Below, in pieces: positions 1-8,446 of a DNA stretch of 64,000 nt (position 1 is the stretch's first letter; each line of letters starts with the position of its first letter). The stretch covers positions 992,001 to 1,056,000 of the forward strand of contig DASPKM010000010.1 in the NCBI GenBank assembly GCA_035628135.1. The letters are read 5' to 3'. This DNA comes from DASPKM01 sp035628135 (lineage in GTDB: Bacteria > Bacteroidota > Bacteroidia > Chitinophagales > Chitinophagaceae). The notes beneath the pieces were generated by a model. That model was given only the letters and a program-made list of their open reading frames with translations, searched no databases and was not told the origin of the DNA. The translations under genes and the position numbers were made by a program.

Positions 1-1
1 T

Positions 2-1081
2 TTGGTGATGTATATATTGTGGGAAAAGTTTTTTGCCAAAGCAAAGTTCGCCAAACTGTTGCCCGGTCCATTGATTGTAGTGCTGATAGCCGTGGGCGTA
101 AGCCAGTTGTTTGCATATGCCGCACCGGATCTTGTTTTGCAGGAAGAACACCTGGTAAATATTCCCATGGCCGGTTCAGCATCGGAGTTCTTTTCATTTT
201 TTACCTCGCCCGATTGGTCGCAGCTAATGAACAAACAAGTATGGATCACGGGCCTTACGCTTGCGCTGGTAGCCAGCCTGGAAACCTTGCTAAGCATAGA
301 GGCCATCGATGACCTTGACCCTTACCAACGCGTAACGCCCACCAACAGGGAGTTGAAAGCACAAGGTGTGGGCAACCTGGTGTCGGGCCTTATCGGTGGA
401 TTACCTATCACGAGTGTGATCGTGCGTTCATCCGCCAATGTAAATGCAGGCGCTAAAACAAAACTGGCCACCGTGTACCATGGCATGCTGCTATTATTAT
501 GCGTGGCATTTATTCCTGCTGTGCTGAACCTTATTCCCAAGGCTGCGCTGGCCGCCGTGCTGATTTATACAGGGTACAAGCTGGCGAAGCCCTCGTTATT
601 TGCGGCATATTACAGGAAAGGATGGGACCAGTTTCTTCCATTTAGCATTACCATTGCTGCGATATTGTTTACAGACCTGCTCACTGGTGTGCTGATAGGC
701 ATTGCCATAGGATTGTTCTTCGTTATCCGCAGTAATTTTAGAACATCGGTGCTGGTGGTAAACGATCATAGCCGCTACCTGTTCAGGCTTCGCAAGGACG
801 TATCGTTCCTCAACAAGCCGATCATAAAAAATAAGCTGGAAGAGGTGCCGGACAATGCTTCGGTGCTGATCGATACCAGCCGCGCTGATTTTATAGACAA
901 GGACATTGTGGAAGTGATAGAAGATTTCATGCTGCATGCGCAGCTTAAGAACATCAAAGTGACGGTAAAGCGCAGCAAAACCAGGAACCAGGGCTTTAAT
1001 GAAACCGTGTTCAGGAAGGTTGATGAGGATGAAGACCTGGTACGCACCTACGAAAAAAATATTGAGGAAGTGAAAGCTTGA
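2..1081 (+). CDS. SulP family anion transporter, C-terminal part (5' end outside window)
   Basis: The open frame runs to the left edge, so this is the distal part of a longer protein (359 residues visible). It contains several hydrophobic segments, the SulP-type stretch ASLETLLSIEAIDDLDP followed by NRELKAQGVGNLVSGLIGG (transporter-domain signature with conserved Glu/Asp), and a hydrophilic C-terminal domain (about residues 255-345) that resembles a degenerate STAS domain, with VLIDTSRADFIDKDIVEVI as its core strand-helix. SulP proteins carry sulfate, bicarbonate or other anions across the inner membrane. The gene for a beta-carbonic anhydrase begins 28 bases downstream, which by inference favours bicarbonate or a CO2-concentrating/pH role over sulfate. 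The true start is not visible. Confidence 0.9.
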   Translation: MVMYILWEKFFAKAKFAKLLPGPLIVVLIAVGVSQLFAYAAPDLVLQEEHLVNIPMAGSASEFFSFFTSPDWSQLMNKQVWITGLTLALVASLETLLSIEAIDDLDPYQRVTPTNRELKAQGVGNLVSGLIGGLPITSVIVRSSANVNAGAKTKLATVYHGMLLLLCVAFIPAVLNLIPKAALAAVLIYTGYKLAKPSLFAAYYRKGWDQFLPFSITIAAILFTDLLTGVLIGIAIGLFFVIRSNFRTSVLVVNDHSRYLFRLRKDVSFLNKPIIKNKLEEVPDNASVLIDTSRADFIDKDIVEVIEDFMLHAQLKNIKVTVKRSKTRNQGFNETVFRKVDEDEDLVRTYEKNIEEVKA

Positions 1082-1109
1082 CGATAATTTTAATCATTAA
1101 TTGCTGAAT

Positions 1110-1745
1110 ATGTATTCATACGAAAGACTGTTACTGGAAAATAAAGCATGGGCGCAAGAGATGGTCGCCGATGACCCCGGATATTTTGAACGCTTGTCGC
1201 ACCTGCAAACACCTGAATTTTTATGGATCGGCTGCAGCGACAGCCGGGTGCCGGCCAACCAGATCACAGGAACGCAACCTGGCGAGATATTCGTGCACCG
1301 CAACGTTGCAAACCTGGTAGTAAATACCGATGTAAATGTGCTAAGCGTGCTGGAGTACGCGGTAAACCACCTGAAGGTAAAGCATGTGATCGTATGCGGC
1401 CATTATGGATGCGGCGGCGTAAAAGCAGCAACTACCAACACCGACTTCAAGCAGGTGCTGAACATGTGGCTCCGGAACATTAAGGATGTTTACCGGCTGC
1501 ACCACCAGGAGTTGAGTGAAATTAAAGATGAAGAAAAAAGGTGCGACCGGCTGGTGGAACTGAATGTGCGGGAACAGGTAATGAACCTTGCCAAAACCTC
1601 CATCATACAGCGTTGCTGGAAACAGGAACAACGCCCGGACCTGCATGGGTGGGTATATGGACTAAAGGATGGCCTTATTAAACCGGTGTTTGAAATGAAG
1701 GCAGGTACGCATATCGATGCCTTGTATGAGTATGACGGGTTGTAA
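1110..1745 (+). CDS. can: Beta-class carbonic anhydrase
   Basis: Interconverts CO2 and bicarbonate in the cytoplasm. The 211-residue product has the complete beta-class active site: the zinc ligands C42, H98 and C101 (in GCSDSR and CGHYGCGG) and the D44/R46 dyad. I chose the ATG at 1110 giving MYSYERLLLENKAW; an in-frame TTG at 1101 would add three residues. The gene follows the SulP transporter with 28 bases between, probably in one operon, and the pair is a familiar transporter-anhydrase arrangement. It is followed by a short octamer-repeat element and then a strong hairpin terminator, which probably ends the operon. Confidence 0.95.
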   Translation: MYSYERLLLENKAWAQEMVADDPGYFERLSHLQTPEFLWIGCSDSRVPANQITGTQPGEIFVHRNVANLVVNTDVNVLSVLEYAVNHLKVKHVIVCGHYGCGGVKAATTNTDFKQVLNMWLRNIKDVYRLHHQELSEIKDEEKRCDRLVELNVREQVMNLAKTSIIQRCWKQEQRPDLHGWVYGLKDGLIKPVFEMKAGTHIDALYEYDGL

Positions 1746-1770
1746 CAACAGGAATTGCGCAATGCATTTT

Positions 1771-1801
1771 GGTCATTAGGCCATTAAGTCATTGAGTCAT
1801 C
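1771..1801. repeat. Octamer repeat element 1 (single arm)
   Basis: Four consecutive 8-bp units, GGTCATTA GGCCATTA then AGTCATTG AGTCATCT, 26 bases after the carbonic anhydrase stop codon. Same words as the longer elements at 3098, 9413, 21813 and 41915, but no complementary right arm is present here, so it cannot fold into the long hairpin. Probably a decayed or half copy. Confidence 0.7.
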
Positions 1802-1836
1802 TCTGGAGGGCATAATGCAGACAGGTAAAATTTTGG

Positions 1837-1861
1837 CCCGGCATCTTGCCGGGTTTTTTTA
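1837..1861 (+). terminator. Rho-independent terminator after SulP-can
   Basis: Perfect 7-bp stem CCCGGCA / TGCCGGG with a 3-base loop (TCT), followed directly by eight T residues. It lies between the carbonic anhydrase gene and the GH130 lipoprotein gene and is oriented to stop rightward transcription. Confidence 0.85.
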
Positions 1862-1887
1862 TCTTTAGCCGAAGCCCTCATTAATAC

Positions 1888-3093
1888 ATGCAATCAAAAC
1901 ATTTACTGCGTTCAGGTTTATGGCGGTTGATGCCGGTGTTATTGACCTGCTGCATCCTGCTGGCCTGCAACAATGCTTCGGAGCAATCTGCCGCGGACAA
2001 CGATACCTCCGCCGCCGCCAACAATACAGATACAGGCTGGCAATTGATACCATTTGTAAAAGCAGACAGCGTAAATCCCATTCTGCAAGCCGATGCGGGG
2101 CCTGTGTTCAATTGCCCGCTTCAGAAAAAGGCGGTGAAATGGGAAGAAAAGGATGTGTTCAATCCCGCCGCTATTGTACGTAACGATACGGTGTTCTTGT
2201 TATACCGGGCCGAAGACAAGATCGGTCGGCACGCAGGCACCAGCCGCATTGGCATCGCATACAGTACCGATGGATTGCATTTTACCCGGCATCCTGTGCC
2301 GGTGTTGTATCCCGATGAGGATGCGCACAAAAAACTGGAATGGGAAGGCGGCTGCGAAGATCCCCGCATCGTGCAGCGCGAGGATGGCCAGTACATACTG
2401 ACGTATACCGCCTATGACGGAGACAAAGCACGGCTAATGATAGCCAGCTCGCCAGACCTGTACCACTGGACCAAGCACGGCCATGCTTTTGCAAAAGCAT
2501 ATAACGGCAAGTACGTAAGCAAATGGAGCAAATCAGGATCAATTGTTTCAGCTTACGACAAAGGCAATATCGTTGCGCAAAAGATCAATGGAAAATACTG
2601 GATGTATTGGGGCGATGTAAACATCTGGGCCGCCACTTCCGACGATTGCATCAATTGGACACCGGTATTGTACGCCGAAGGAGAACAGCCCTCGATCCCA
2701 CTGCGGCACAATGCGCCAGAGATCGCAGAGGTGAAGATCGTATTCGGGCCTCGCGAAAAGAAGTTCGACAGCGACCTGGTGGAACCCGGACCCGCGGCCA
2801 TGATCACAGGTAAAGGCATTCTGCTTATTTACAACAGCCGCAATGTGCAGTCAATGGGTGACAATGCCTTACCCGAAGGCACATACGCGGCTGGCCAGAT
2901 ACTGCTGGATAAAGCTGATCCGATGAAAGTGATCCAGCGATCTGAGGATTATTTTATCAAGCCCGATAAGAAGTATGAAATACTAGGGCAGGTAAACCAT
3001 GTTTGCTTCGTGGAAGGGTTGGTGCAGTATAAAGGCAAATGGTTCTTGTATTATGGAACGGCTGATTCCAAAATTGCAGTCGCTGTTAAATGA
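1888..3093 (+). CDS. GH130-like glycosidase/phosphorylase lipoprotein
   Basis: A 401-residue protein with a lipoprotein signal peptide (lipobox LLAC, C27) followed by an Asn/Ala/Asp-rich linker and a five-bladed beta-propeller of the GH130/GH43-like superfamily. Landmarks are FNPAAIVRNDTVFLLYRAED, EWEGGCEDPRIV (C156, E157, D158) and DLVEPGPAAM, which match the GH130 pattern (mannoside phosphorylases and beta-1,2-mannosidases). Predicted to be anchored in a membrane, facing the periplasm or surface, and to act on beta-mannosides; an exported GH130 fits a hydrolase better than a phosphorylase, since free sugar phosphate would be lost, but this is inference. It stands alone, without SusC/SusD genes nearby. 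Confidence 0.8.
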   Translation: MQSKHLLRSGLWRLMPVLLTCCILLACNNASEQSAADNDTSAAANNTDTGWQLIPFVKADSVNPILQADAGPVFNCPLQKKAVKWEEKDVFNPAAIVRNDTVFLLYRAEDKIGRHAGTSRIGIAYSTDGLHFTRHPVPVLYPDEDAHKKLEWEGGCEDPRIVQREDGQYILTYTAYDGDKARLMIASSPDLYHWTKHGHAFAKAYNGKYVSKWSKSGSIVSAYDKGNIVAQKINGKYWMYWGDVNIWAATSDDCINWTPVLYAEGEQPSIPLRHNAPEIAEVKIVFGPREKKFDSDLVEPGPAAMITGKGILLIYNSRNVQSMGDNALPEGTYAAGQILLDKADPMKVIQRSEDYFIKPDKKYEILGQVNHVCFVEGLVQYKGKWFLYYGTADSKIAVAVK

Positions 3094-3097
3094 GGCA

Positions 3098-3149
3098 GGT
3101 CATTAAGTCATTCAGTCATTGGGTCAATAAGTCAATGACCTAATGACTT
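3098..3149. repeat. Octamer inverted-repeat element 2
   Basis: Tandem 8-bp words GGTCATTA AGTCATTC then AGTCATTG GGTCAATA AGTC, followed by the complementary words AATGACCT AATGACTT. The right arm is the reverse complement of AAGTCATT AGGTCATT, so the element can fold into a hairpin. It starts 5 bases after the GH130 stop codon and ends 36 bases before the MFS gene. Confidence 0.85.
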
Positions 3150-3184
3150 CACCACCGCTCTCGACCTAAAGAAACTAACACAGT

Positions 3185-4666
3185 ATGAAAGGCATTTGGA
3201 AGGTGATCACTGCTTCATCGGTAGGCACGCTTATAGAGTGGTACGATTTTTACATTTTCGGCAGCCTCTCCACCATCATCTCGCAAAAATTCTTTCCGGC
3301 TGCTAATCCAACGGCGGCCTTGCTTTCAACGCTGGCAACTTTTGCCGCGGGTTTTATTGTACGTCCATTTGGCGCATTGGTGTTTGGAAGGCTGGGTGAT
3401 ATCATCGGCAGAAAATATACATTCCTGTTAACCCTGGTGTTGATGGGCGGTTCAACTTTTTTAATTGGCTGTGTGCCTTCTTATGCCAGCATTGGCGGAT
3501 GGGCCCCGGCCTTAGTGTTGGTGTTAAGGTTGCTGCAGGGGCTCGCGCTGGGAGGCGAGTACGGTGGCGCTGCTACGTACGTTGCTGAACACGCACCGGT
3601 GCACCGCAGGGGATATTTCACCAGTTGGATTCAAACCACTGCAACGCTCGGACTGTTTGTTTCATTGGCTGTAATACTGCTTACCCGCCGCATTGTTGGC
3701 GTAGATGAATTTACCAATGGCAATGGATGGCGGTATCCCTTCCTGTTGTCTATCGTGCTGGTGATCGTATCTATTATCATTCGCCTGAAGATGAAGGAAT
3801 CGCCGTTGTTTGCCCGCTTGAAGAGCGAAGGAAAAACTTCTTCCAATCCATTAAAGGAAAGCTTTGCGCGCAAGGAGAATTTCAAGATGGTGCTGCTGGC
3901 CTTGTTCGGCGCCACGATGGGGCAGGGCGTGGTATGGTACACCAGCCAGTTTTATGCGCAGCACTTCATTCTTACAAAATGTTTTATTGAATATGAACAA
4001 GCCAATACCATCATACTGGTGGCCTTGCTGATCGCAACACCGTTCTTTATCGTATTTGGCGCGTTGTCGGACAGGGTAGGAAGAAAATACATCATGCTTG
4101 CAGGCATGCTGGCTGCTATTGTACTGTACCGCCCGATCTTTCAAAAGCTATATGATATTGCAGACAGTTCAAAGAAAACACTGTTGACTGAAAACAGGAC
4201 GCTAAGCCAGGAAACCGAGTCTGCCATGCGCACTATTGTGCAGCAAAGATCTTTTACCGATGGCAGCACGCTCACCATTACCAGCACGCAGCAATTTGAA
4301 AGGCGGCGCACGCAGCCCGCCAAGCAATTAAAGCAGGAAATGCGTTTGGGCGAAAGCGGCAAATGGCAAATGATAGGATTGATAGCGTTGATGGTGCTGT
4401 TTGTTACGATGGTATATGGGCCTATTGCGGCTTTTTTGGTTGAGTTGTTCCCCACCAGGATACGCTATACTTCCATGTCGCTGCCTTATCACATCGGCAA
4501 TGGAGTGTTCGGCGGCATGGTGCCATTTATTGCAACACTGATTACAACCTTGCCGGGTACGGATTATTTATCGGGGCTATGGTATCCTATCGCGGTAGCG
4601 GCGCTTAGCCTGGTAATAGGAGCTTTGTATTTGAATAATAGGATCGATAGGGATGTAACGGATTAG
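3185..4666 (+). CDS. MFS transporter, metabolite:H+ symporter (MHS) type
   Basis: 493 residues with about twelve membrane segments. The N-terminus (SVGTLIEWYDFYIFGSL) and GRLGDIIGRKYTFL, a loop 2-3 MFS signature, are typical of the MHS subfamily (ProP, KgtP, ShiA and relatives), which import organic acids, betaines or similar compounds with protons. A second signature DRVGRKYIM occurs near residue 300. Between about residues 315 and 390 there is a long hydrophilic insert rich in Thr, Gln and Arg that is not part of a usual MHS protein. Substrate cannot be told from sequence. It is probably transcribed alone or with the small membrane protein that follows. Confidence 0.9.
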   Translation: MKGIWKVITASSVGTLIEWYDFYIFGSLSTIISQKFFPAANPTAALLSTLATFAAGFIVRPFGALVFGRLGDIIGRKYTFLLTLVLMGGSTFLIGCVPSYASIGGWAPALVLVLRLLQGLALGGEYGGAATYVAEHAPVHRRGYFTSWIQTTATLGLFVSLAVILLTRRIVGVDEFTNGNGWRYPFLLSIVLVIVSIIIRLKMKESPLFARLKSEGKTSSNPLKESFARKENFKMVLLALFGATMGQGVVWYTSQFYAQHFILTKCFIEYEQANTIILVALLIATPFFIVFGALSDRVGRKYIMLAGMLAAIVLYRPIFQKLYDIADSSKKTLLTENRTLSQETESAMRTIVQQRSFTDGSTLTITSTQQFERRRTQPAKQLKQEMRLGESGKWQMIGLIALMVLFVTMVYGPIAAFLVELFPTRIRYTSMSLPYHIGNGVFGGMVPFIATLITTLPGTDYLSGLWYPIAVAALSLVIGALYLNNRIDRDVTD

Positions 4667-4709
4667 ACAGTATTTACTGGATTGACCAATTTTATCCAAC
4701 AAAGACATT

Positions 4710-4955
4710 ATGAATTTCATTAGACGGATCGTAGGAATTATATGCATGCTCATTGGCCCGGTGATTATCATCCTGTTGGTGGCCAGCGCCATTCAAAATA
4801 TAGATACAGCGGGCAAGCTGGACATCAACAAGCCGATACCCTGGATCATCATCATATCCATTTTTACGCCGATAGCGATCGGGTTGATGATATTTGGTTG
4901 GTATGCATGGAAGGGTGAGTATGAAAGATTGCCTGAGCGGTCGGAAGAGTTGTAA
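4710..4955 (+). CDS. Small two-helix membrane protein
   Basis: 81 residues, starting at the ATG at 4710. There are two clear membrane segments, about residues 8-26 and 46-68, joined by a short polar loop (NIDTAGKLDINKPIP), and a charged C-terminal tail rich in Glu and Arg. I do not recognise a family. It follows the MFS gene by 43 bases and may belong to the same transcript. The codon use looks like that of its neighbours, and the frame is kept open by hydrophobic codons rather than chance, so I regard it as real. Confidence 0.65.
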   Translation: MNFIRRIVGIICMLIGPVIIILLVASAIQNIDTAGKLDINKPIPWIIIISIFTPIAIGLMIFGWYAWKGEYERLPERSEEL

Positions 4956-4973
4956 TCCGGATAAAATAAATGG

Positions 4974-5002
4974 TTTGCCAGTTCCATTTTAAGTTAACTT
5001 TG
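4974..5002 (+). promoter_or_regulatory. Bacteroidota-type promoter for the toxin-antitoxin pair
   Basis: TTTG at 4974-4977, a 17-base spacer, and TAACTTTG at 4995-5002 match the Bacteroidota primary-sigma consensus (TTTG-N17-23-TAnnTTTG) exactly. The toxin ATG lies only 16 bases beyond, so the leader would be very short. Confidence 0.75.
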
Positions 5003-5018
5003 AGGCTGGTCTTATTGG

Positions 5019-5357
5019 ATGGAGCAATTAAGAGAAATAGTCTTTTTCGGAGATTATTTTGAGAAGTTCTACGCCCTGCAAACTTTCAAGGTAAAAGAGA
5101 AAATTGATTATGTCTTTTTTTTTATTACACACGCGGAACGTATACCGGCTAAGTTTTTGAAGCACATGGAAGGCGAAAAAGGACTTTACGAAATAAGAGT
5201 GGATGCAGGAGGCAATATTTTCCGGATATTTTGTTGTCTTGATAGAGATCGGATTATAGTGTTATTTAATGGTTTTCAAAAAATGACCCCAAAAACACCG
5301 AAGATGGAAATCCAGTTGGCAACAAGGCTTATGAAGGAATATTACGCCACAAAATGA
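5019..5357 (+). CDS. higB: RelE/HigB-type toxin (Gp49-like)
   Basis: 112 residues, matching the phage-derived Gp49-like/HigB family of the RelE superfamily: an N-terminal helical region with the charged segment YFEKFYALQTFKVKEKIDYV, then LYEIRVDAGGNIFRIFCCLD and IIVLFNGFQKMTPKTP, the typical central beta-sheet and the K-x-x-K/T-P motif. Known members are ribosome-dependent mRNA interferases. The toxin gene precedes the antitoxin gene, the HigBA order, with 7 bases between. A strong promoter lies immediately upstream. The family call is secure; the symbol is by analogy. Confidence 0.85.
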   Translation: MEQLREIVFFGDYFEKFYALQTFKVKEKIDYVFFFITHAERIPAKFLKHMEGEKGLYEIRVDAGGNIFRIFCCLDRDRIIVLFNGFQKMTPKTPKMEIQLATRLMKEYYATK

Positions 5358-5364
5358 AACAGCT

Positions 5365-5664
5365 ATGACAAGAAAAACAAAAATAACAACATTAGAAGAT
5401 CATCTAACCAGGCAGTATGGCAAACGCGGGACAAAGAAAAGGACCGAGTTTGAAATAAAAGCAAAAGCATTTTTAATAGGGGAACTGATCAAAGAAGAAA
5501 GACGCCTGGCTAACATGACACAAGAACAATTAGCTGAAAAAATAGGCGCCAGGAAAAGTTTTATTTCAAGGATCGAGAATGGTCGCTCCGATATCCAATT
5601 GTCAACGCTATATAGACTGTTGGAATTCGGGCTAGGCCGAAAAGTAGAGTTGACTGTGCATTGA
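5365..5664 (+). CDS. higA: HigA-type antitoxin, XRE helix-turn-helix
   Basis: 99 residues. The C-terminal half is a canonical Cro/C1 helix-turn-helix: LIKEERRLANMTQEQLAEKI followed by GARKSFISRIENGRSDIQLSTL. The N-terminal part is basic and helical. It lies 7 bases after the toxin gene, and as in other HigBA pairs it should neutralise the toxin by direct binding and repress the shared promoter at 4974-5002. It is probably autoregulatory, and no other regulator gene is near. Confidence 0.85.
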   Translation: MTRKTKITTLEDHLTRQYGKRGTKKRTEFEIKAKAFLIGELIKEERRLANMTQEQLAEKIGARKSFISRIENGRSDIQLSTLYRLLEFGLGRKVELTVH

Positions 5665-5724
5665 ATGCAGCAGTAATTTTTATCGAACTTGTCTATTGCA
5701 ATATTTTCTAATCCCATTAATCTT

Positions 5725-6645
5725 ATGTCCATCGAAGTAAAAAGCCTGACCAAAATTTACGGTGAACAAAAAGCGCTCGACGATGTATCGTTCAAGGTAA
5801 ACAAAGGCGAGATAGTAGGTTTTCTCGGGCCAAACGGCGCAGGCAAATCCACTACCATGAAGATCATCACCGGCTACCTGGAACAAAACGGGGGCGAAGC
5901 ATTTGTAGACGGCATCGATGTACGCAAAAATCCCCTCGCAGCAAAAAAAAGGGTAGGCTATCTACCCGAATCCAATGCACTGTATTACGACATGTACGTG
6001 CGGGAATACCTTTCCTTTATAGCAGACGTGCACAACATATCGAACGCTAAACAACATATTGCGAACGTTATTGAGCTCACAGGCCTCGCGCCCGAAAGCA
6101 AAAAAAAGGTCGGCCAGCTGTCAAAAGGCTATAAGCAACGCGTAGGACTGGCTGCTGCCCTGATACACGAACCCGAAGTGCTGATACTGGATGAACCTAC
6201 TTCGGGCCTCGATCCCAACCAGATCATCGAAATACGCGAAGTGATCCGCCAGCAGGGAAAAGATAAAACGGTACTGTTCTCCTCCCATATTTTGCAGGAA
6301 GTGGAAGCCATTTGCGACCGTGTCATCATCATCAACAAGGGCAAGCTGGTGGCAGACGACCGCCTTAGCAAGCTCAGGCAGTCCTCTTCTTCCAACGTAT
6401 TGAGAGTATCATTCAAGGAAGTGCTGGAACTAGGGCTGCTCAACAAGCTGCAGGGAGTTATTTCGGCTACCAGTTCCGATAAACACACCTGGCACATACA
6501 AACCAACGACGTAGAGCTGGTGCGTAAACAAATTTTCGACCTTGTTTTGCAACATAACCTCAACATTGTTTCTTTGCAGTCTGAAACACAGAGCCTGGAA
6601 GACGTGTTCAGAAGCCTGACGAGCCTGCCAAACGAAAAAGCTTAA
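5725..6645 (+). CDS. gldA: Gliding-motility ABC transporter ATP-binding protein GldA
   Basis: 306 residues with a full ABC ATPase domain: Walker A GPNGAGKS (residues 35-42), the signature LSKGYKQRVGLAAAL, Walker B VLILDEPTSGLD and the switch His in LFSSHILQEVEA. Length and the whole sequence fit GldA, the ATPase of the GldAFG transporter used in Bacteroidota gliding; the C-terminal 80 residues are the usual extra domain. I chose ATG 5725 (MSIEVKSLTK) over an in-frame start 36 bases upstream, because GldA proteins begin at this point. The permease genes gldF and gldG are not beside it, so here it may be coded apart from its partners or serve another permease. Confidence 0.85.
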   Translation: MSIEVKSLTKIYGEQKALDDVSFKVNKGEIVGFLGPNGAGKSTTMKIITGYLEQNGGEAFVDGIDVRKNPLAAKKRVGYLPESNALYYDMYVREYLSFIADVHNISNAKQHIANVIELTGLAPESKKKVGQLSKGYKQRVGLAAALIHEPEVLILDEPTSGLDPNQIIEIREVIRQQGKDKTVLFSSHILQEVEAICDRVIIINKGKLVADDRLSKLRQSSSSNVLRVSFKEVLELGLLNKLQGVISATSSDKHTWHIQTNDVELVRKQIFDLVLQHNLNIVSLQSETQSLEDVFRSLTSLPNEKA

Positions 6646-6675
6646 GATATCTTTACTTAAGTTTTATCCTATTAC

Positions 6676-6744
6676 ATGTCCGAGCGCATTCGAAACATAT
6701 TCCTGATCGTAGCCATCATCGGATTGGTGGCTATTAACACTTAA
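6676..6744 (+). CDS. Possible 22-codon membrane micro-ORF upstream of enolase
   Basis: ATG at 6676 to TAA at 6742-6744 encodes MSERIRNIFLIVAIIGLVAI plus two residues: a charged N-terminus followed by one hydrophobic segment of about 14 residues, the layout of a single-span membrane micropeptide. It lies between gldA and eno, ending 14 bases before the enolase ATG. There is no proof of translation; it could also be a leader or chance. Confidence 0.3.
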   Translation: MSERIRNIFLIVAIIGLVAINT

Positions 6745-6758
6745 ATAAACCGAACAAC

Positions 6759-8048
6759 ATGAGTTTTATAGCTGATATTTTCGCTAGACAAATACTCGAC
6801 AGCCGCGGCAATCCCACCGTTGAAGTAGATGTTATTACAGATGAAGGCGCGGTTGGCCGTGCGGCCGTTCCCAGCGGCGCCAGCACCGGCGTGCACGAAG
6901 CCGTTGAACTGCGGGATGGCGATAAAAAAATATACCTCGGCAAAGGCGTGCTGAAGGCAGTAAGTAATATCAGGGAAACCGTTGCCCAACAATTAAAAGG
7001 ATGGGATGTGGCAGACCAGGCGGGCATCGACGAGGCCATGATAGCCATGGACGGCACACCCAACAAAGGAAAGCTCGGCGCCAATGCGCTACTGGCGGTA
7101 AGCATGGCCGTTGCAAAGGCCGCCGCCGAAGAAGCTTCGTTGCCCCTATACCGTTATATCGGTGGCACCAATGCCAAAGTGCTGCCCGTTCCTATGATGA
7201 ACATTTTGAATGGAGGCGCGCATGCCGACAATAAAATAGACTTCCAGGAATTTATGGTGATGCCGACCGGTGCGGCAACCTTTAGCGAAGGGCTGCGCTG
7301 GGGCGTGGAAATTTTTCATGCGTTGAAAACCGTGCTCAAGAAAAAAGGTTACAGCACCAACGTAGGCGATGAAGGCGGCTTTGCACCCAATATCCAAAGC
7401 AACGAAGAAGCCATTGAAACAGTGCTCGAGGCCATTGATGCGGCCGGGTTTAAAGCAGGCTCCGATATCGTCATTGCCATGGACGCAGCCAACAGCGAGC
7501 TATGGGATGGCAAAAAGAAAAAATATGTTTTTCATAAAAGCGATGGCAAGGAAATGACCAGCGAGCAACTGGTGAAATACTGGGAAAGCTGGGTGAAGCA
7601 ATATCCCATCAAATCAATAGAAGATGGATGCGCCGAAGATGACTGGGAAGGATGGAAAATGCTTACCGAAGCAGTGGGCAGTAGATGCCAGTTAGTAGGC
7701 GACGACCTTTTCGTGACCAACGTACAGCGCCTGCAGCAAGGAATCGATCAGGGTATTGGCAACGGGTTGCTGGTAAAAGTGAACCAGATCGGTACTGTTA
7801 CCGAAACCATCAACGCGGTAACCATGGCGCAGCACAACGGCTACAATACCATCATGAGCCACCGTAGCGGCGAAACCGAGGATACTACTATTGCAGACCT
7901 GGCAGTGGCATTGAACTGTGGACAGATCAAAACCGGCTCCGCTTCCCGCACTGACAGAACGGCCAAATACAACCAGCTTATCAGGATAGAAGAAATGCTG
8001 GGCACCACTGGAATTTATCCGGGCGGAAAGATTAAATTTGGAAAATGA
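6759..8048 (+). CDS. eno: Enolase (phosphopyruvate hydratase)
   Basis: Catalyses 2-phosphoglycerate to phosphoenolpyruvate in glycolysis, in the cytoplasm. The 429-residue product has the usual length and all signature parts: the N-terminal ARQILDSRGNPTVEVDV, AVPSGASTGVHEA, NVGDEGGFAPN, SIEDGCAEDDW, KVNQIGTVTET (catalytic Lys) and SHRSGETEDTTIADLAVA. The start is the ATG at 6759. The stop overlaps the start of the next gene by four bases (ATGA), so the septum protein is translationally coupled to it. Confidence 0.98.
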   Translation: MSFIADIFARQILDSRGNPTVEVDVITDEGAVGRAAVPSGASTGVHEAVELRDGDKKIYLGKGVLKAVSNIRETVAQQLKGWDVADQAGIDEAMIAMDGTPNKGKLGANALLAVSMAVAKAAAEEASLPLYRYIGGTNAKVLPVPMMNILNGGAHADNKIDFQEFMVMPTGAATFSEGLRWGVEIFHALKTVLKKKGYSTNVGDEGGFAPNIQSNEEAIETVLEAIDAAGFKAGSDIVIAMDAANSELWDGKKKKYVFHKSDGKEMTSEQLVKYWESWVKQYPIKSIEDGCAEDDWEGWKMLTEAVGSRCQLVGDDLFVTNVQRLQQGIDQGIGNGLLVKVNQIGTVTETINAVTMAQHNGYNTIMSHRSGETEDTTIADLAVALNCGQIKTGSASRTDRTAKYNQLIRIEEMLGTTGIYPGGKIKFGK

Positions 8049-8326
8049 TGAAGTGGCTAACCAACAAATACCTTGTTGCCGGGGTTGCTTTTACCGTGTT
8101 CATCGTTTTTTTCGATGACCGGGACCTGGTTTCCAATTTCAGGCATACCCGCGAGTTGAAGGAGCTGGAGCAAAGCCGGCAGCATTACCAGGCCGAAATA
8201 GCCAAAACCAAAGAGGAGCTGAAGCAGCTCCGCACCAACGCGGCCCTGCTGGAAAAGTATGCACGGGAAAAATACCTGATGAAGCGGGACAATGAGGATA
8301 TTTTCTTGCTGCGGGAGCCTAAATAA
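8045..8326 (+). CDS. Septum formation initiator family protein (DivIC/FtsB)
   Basis: 93 residues with one N-terminal membrane segment (about residues 8-22) and a coiled coil from about residue 30 to 70 (ELKELEQSRQHYQAEIAKTKEEL), ending in ALLEKYAREKYLMKRDNEDIF, the FtsB/DivIC C-terminal motif. Such proteins bridge FtsL and FtsQ in the divisome at the inner membrane. It overlaps the enolase stop by 4 bases; eno next to ftsB is a widely conserved arrangement. Confidence 0.9.
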   Translation: MMKWLTNKYLVAGVAFTVFIVFFDDRDLVSNFRHTRELKELEQSRQHYQAEIAKTKEELKQLRTNAALLEKYAREKYLMKRDNEDIFLLREPK

Positions 8327-8446
8327 GTACTTTTACTCGTTCTATACATTAGCAATAATTCATATCTTACCTCTGCATTAAGAGTTTATTAACGCACAGG
8401 ACAATAATAACGCTATAATCAGCGTTTATAGCCACGGACGGACACC

